Source of the DNA: Treponema sp. UBA7590
GTDB lineage: Bacteria; Spirochaetota; Spirochaetia; Treponematales; Treponemataceae
Reading direction: 5' to 3'
DNA length: 12,380 bases
Assembly: GCA_002478955.1 (NCBI GenBank)
Contig: DLKK01000105.1
Coordinates: forward strand, 1 to 12,380
Of this stretch, positions 9,825-12,380 are shown piece by piece. Numbering within the stretch: position 1 is the stretch's first letter; the number at the start of each line of letters is the position of its first letter. The position numbers and the translations under genes are program-made. The notes under the pieces are model-generated. The model saw nothing but the letters and a program-made list of their open reading frames with translations. It ran no database searches and was not told where the DNA came from.

Positions 9825-11943
9825 AAAAATTTCAGTTGCACTGGCGGTATTTTTTGTCTGAGGAACTGTTTTGTCTGCGGCTGAAAAAACTGCCTCCGAC
9901 TATTATAATGAAGGTCTTGCTTCCCAAAATAACGAAAATTGGTACGAGGCAAGCCAGCATTATATGGAAGCAATTCAGAAGAATCCTGTTTATTCGGATG
10001 CCTGGTTTCATATTGCGCAATGTTCTTATCAGCTTGGTGAGTTTGATCTGGCTCTTTCTCAGCTGGATGAAGCCGAAAAATACGCAAAAGACGATAATTC
10101 CATAAATAATCTGCGAGGAATGACTTATATTGCGATGCAGCAATTCTCTGAAGCACGAAAAATTTTTGAAAAAATCCTGAAAAAAACTCCGAATGATGTT
10201 GATGCGCGTTTCGGGCTTGCGGAACTTGATCTTTTTGATGGAAGAATTTCTGGGGCGGAACGCCAATATTCCGAGGCATTAAAACGTCAGTCTGAAAACA
10301 GGAAAGCTTTGCTCAGTCTTGCGGTTGTTTCATCCCAGCTTGGAAAAACTGAAAATTCGCGGAATTACATAAAACAGGCGCTGGTTTTGTATTCAAATGA
10401 GGCGGAAGTCCATTATATTGCGGCGGTTGTTGCGGCAATGAACAATGATATAAAGTCTGCTGAAACACACTGCAAGGTTGCCGTCCAGATTGACGGAACT
10501 TATGGAAAAGCTTATGAGCTTCTTGCAAAAATCCGTTATGCCCAGAATGAATATGAAGATGTGATTTCTCTTTGTGATTTTATTATCGGGCGTGACAGGA
10601 ATAATTCTTCCGCTTGGTATTTAAAAGGCGCTGCGTTGAATTCTTTGAAAAAGCCTCTGGAAGCAATTTCCGTCTGGTCAAATGGACTGAAAATCTCTCC
10701 ACAGGATGAAATTATGCGTGCTGCCCTGGAAATCTCGGTGAACAAAAATATTGCGCTGGAAGATTCTCGCCGCAAGGATTGGGCTTTGTATCATATTCAG
10801 AATGCCCGCGAGTTCGCAAGACGCTATGAAAGTCAAGGAGCTGTCTACGAATATCAGCGCGCGCTTAAGATTGAACCGGCAAATAAAGAGGCCAGGAGTG
10901 CGTTTGCAAATATTCTTGAATTGAATGGAATGCACGAGCTTTATCTGGAGCAACTTCTTTTTATAAAAAGCATAAATGATGAAAATTCCGCAAAAAATCT
11001 TTCTGAAACAGAACTGGATGACAAAATTGAAGCTTTCGAAAATCTGCTTCAAGATTCTCTTGCAAAAAAATGGAATGTAGAACCTTTTTATCTTGACAAA
11101 AACCGCTGGAATATTGGAATTTATTTTGTTCCGGGAACAATAAATCAGCGGCATATTGAAAACAACAGGATTGCCGCGGAATTCGCATCTGACATTTTTT
11201 CAGGGCTTGCATCGGCATCTGTTTCTACGGAAGCGGCAGATGTTTCTGGTTTTGGTAACGCTTACCAGAAGGCAAGAATTTCAGGAAAAGATTATTTTGT
11301 TCTGATTTCGGTGGACGAGGGCGCGCGGGATGTCACTCTGGACTACACAATGTATTCGGCGCGCACAGGCGTAAAAGTTACGGAAGATTCTCTTTATGGA
11401 ACAGGAAATAACCGTTATTCTGGCGTTTTCCGTCGTTTCCGGGATGATATTTTGAATCATCTTCCAATACGCGGAAAAATTATTGACCGTGATGGAAAAA
11501 CTTTGCTTTGCGATTTGGGGCGCTCAGAAAATGTGATTGAAGGCTCTGTTTTTGATGTTGTAAGAAAAAATTCAATCCAGACGGCAAGTTCTGGAAGCGG
11601 AGTAACATACAAAGATTCTGATATTCTTGGAACTTTTACGGTTACGACTTCCGGAGAGGAAATCAGCGAGGGAATTCTTGAGTACCGCGGATTTTACGAC
11701 CGCGTGAATACTGGTGACGAGCTTGTTTTAGTCAGCATGCCGAATCCTGATGAAACCAACGCCGCCCAGGATTCTTCCGCACAGCAGAATTCAACAAACG
11801 CAGCCGTAGCCGCAAATGTTGCTCCGCAGGGAAACTCGAACGGCGAATCTGTTGTGGAGCAGAAGAAATCCGGTCTTACAGCAGAAGATTTAGGCGTTCG
11901 CCGCACTCCTGCATTCATAGATTTGGTTCGCTCAATTTATTAG
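9808..11943 (+). CDS. Exported TPR protein with FlgT-like C-terminal region; in-frame TGA at codon 18
   Basis: From ATG 9808 the frame reads MKNLNKKISVALAVFFV, a charged start and hydrophobic core. A TGA follows at 9859-9861, then GTVLSAAEKT, which supplies a good cleavage site (after LSA). The rest is open to TAG 11941-11943, 711 codons including the TGA. The mature part starts with about eight TPR units (roughly the first 300 residues, with spaced A/G/Y/P positions, e.g. YSDAWFHIAQCSYQLGEFDL). A helical linker comes next, then a C-terminal region with GKIIDRDGKTLLCDLG and VIEGSVFDVVRK, a pattern resembling the SH3-like C-terminal part of FlgT-type proteins; that resemblance is a guess. A Ser/Ala/Asn-rich linker precedes the end. 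Role unknown: probably periplasmic or envelope scaffold. The only intact frame starts at TTG 9871, which has GAGGA 6 bases upstream but would give a product without a signal peptide. It may be a mutant allele, an error, or recoded. Confidence 0.75.
9859..9861 (+). other. In-frame TGA inside the signal-peptide coding region
   Basis: The stop is in the same frame as both the ATG at 9808 and the long frame after it. It lies in the hydrophobic core of the signal peptide. A one-base change from GGA, TCA, TTA, TGG, TGT/TGC, CGA or AGA would create it. TGA is used as a normal stop at the treponemal end of uvrA (2351-2353), so a genome-wide code change is unlikely. Confidence 0.85.
9860..9873 (+). 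promoter_or_regulatory. Possible restart site: GAGGA plus TTG start overlapping the TGA
   Basis: GAGGA at 9860-9864 overlaps the TGA stop and is followed after 6 bases by TTG 9871-9873 in frame with the TPR protein. Geometry is good for initiation or for reinitiation after the 17-codon leader. It could also be chance, since the bases encode signal-peptide residues. Confidence 0.4.
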
Positions 11944-11975
11944 TTAGTGAATATCAATTTTTACTCACAATCAAT

Positions 11976-11998
11976 AAAAACTAGGAATTAGGCTAGCT
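11976..11998 (-). terminator. Weak intrinsic terminator for the minus-strand gene
   Basis: On the minus strand, straight after the TAA, the sequence reads AGCTAG, an 8-base loop CCTAATTC, CTAG and then a run of five T. The stem is only 4 strong pairs plus a G-T and an A-T pair. The 54-base gap between the convergent genes holds nothing else clear. A GTGA/TCAC pairing at 11947-11968 has no U-tract for the plus strand. Confidence 0.35.
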
Positions 11999-12380
11999 TA
12001 CATTTTTTCGGTTTTCATTTCGTCCAAAGTTGCGTCAATCCATTTTTTTGCCTGAACTGGATATTCGTCGTAAACCAGAAGAAATGTCCGAACTGCGTCG
12101 CTGTAGTTTTTTGTGTAATATTCAGATTCCCCAAGGTAAAAAATAGCGCGTTTTGTAACTTCTTTTGAACGGTTTGTTCCTAGAAGTTTTTTAAGCTGCT
12201 CCGCGGATTCCTTGTATTTTTTCTGTATAAAAGTTGTGCGCAGAATTTCAAAAAGAAGAAAATCGTCACCGCCGTCTGGAGAAATTATGTCTTCCTCAAA
12301 AATGTAAGGTTCCATTCTTTTTGATTTTTTGTTTTTTGAGCCGGCGCCAAGCGATTCCGCGATTTTTTTTGTCTCTTCAT
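11998..12380 (-). CDS. TPR-like protein, C-terminal part (5' end beyond the right edge)
   Basis: The minus-strand frame ends at TAA (11998-12000) and stays open to the right edge. Codons upstream of the ATG at 12313-12315 read EETKKIAESLGAGSKNKKSKR without a stop. That methionine has no good ribosome site, so it is probably internal and the gene is larger. The visible ~127 residues are a Lys-rich linker followed by helical pairs. One of these, RAIFYLGESEYYTKNYSDA, has the W/Y-LG-x-YY-x-NY-x-DA spacing of a TPR unit as in BamD- or YbgF-like proteins, followed by YDEYP. No function can be assigned. It converges on the TPR gene of the plus strand. Confidence 0.7.
   Translation of the reverse strand, partial: EETKKIAESLGAGSKNKKSKRMEPYIFEEDIISPDGGDDFLLFEILRTTFIQKKYKESAEQLKKLLGTNRSKEVTKRAIFYLGESEYYTKNYSDAVRTFLLVYDEYPVQAKKWIDATLDEMKTEKM

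Noticed and set aside
9822..9861. UGA decoded as tryptophan genome-wide (alternative code)
   Set aside because: Other genes use TGG for tryptophan, TGA ends uvrA at 2351-2353, and no other gene in the window has an internal TGA.
9873..9900. Possible SECIS-like hairpin after the TGA at 9859
   Set aside because: The stem has three central mismatches, no typical bacterial SECIS loop, and a selenocysteine within a cleaved signal peptide makes no functional sense.
9836..10105. Plus-strand ORF starting near the interrupted signal peptide
   Set aside because: It is out of frame with the TPR repeats, which are clearly coded in the other frame from 9862 onward.
9725..10279. 184-codon minus-strand frame across the corC/TPR boundary
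   Set aside because: Antisense to the end of corC and to the TPR gene; composition is a codon shadow rich in Phe/Gln/Lys with no family likeness.

Overview
The window looks like the left end of a contig from a gut- or rumen-type Treponema (Spirochaetota). From about base 2040 to the right edge, the base composition (roughly low-40s % GC by eye), codon use and gene content are uniform and treponeme-like. The first 2 kb are different. They form one unbroken reading frame for the nucleotide-excision-repair ATPase UvrA, pieced from three unlike blocks: a Bacteroidales-like block (about 1-1000), a GC-rich Clostridia/Oscillospiraceae-like block (about 1000-2020) and a treponemal tail (about 2040-2353). 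Both joins fall exactly on the conserved ABC signature (LSGGE) codons. At the first join a second-domain signature is connected to a first-domain signature, so part of the protein is duplicated. I read this as a metagenome-assembly chimera rather than a real gene; a true mosaic is less likely but not excluded.

Layout. (1) 2-2353 is the chimeric, 5'-truncated uvrA. (2) 2350-5748 is a large LptD/OstA-like outer-membrane protein that overlaps the uvrA stop by ATGA. (3) 5749-5835 is an 87-base gap with a good sigma-70-type promoter whose predicted start site lies almost on the next start codon. (4) 5836-11943 is a tightly packed operon: PhoH-like ATPase, 7TM-HD phosphodiesterase (PgpH family), endoribonuclease YbeY, CorC/CBS protein and a large TPR protein. 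(5) 11944-11997 is a short convergent gap. (6) 11998 to the right edge is the 3' part of a TPR-like gene on the minus strand.

The phoH-pgpH-ybeY order is that seen in Bacillus subtilis, and phoH-ybeY-corC is that of E. coli ybeZ-ybeY-ybeX. The cluster joins RNA/ribosome maintenance (PhoH, YbeY), probable cyclic-dinucleotide turnover (PgpH) and a CBS-domain protein linked to ion handling or envelope stress (CorC). The operon ends with a probably exported TPR protein.

The most notable biological oddity is in that TPR gene. A well-placed ribosome site and ATG at 9808 open a textbook signal peptide, but codon 18 is an in-frame TGA, and the signal peptide and mature protein continue in the same frame after it. 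A second Shine-Dalgarno-like GAGGA overlapping the TGA sits 6 bases before a TTG at 9871. The gene may be a point-mutated allele, a consensus or sequencing error, or a case of reinitiation or readthrough. I saw no CRISPR array, tRNA, rRNA, insertion sequence or other mobile element.
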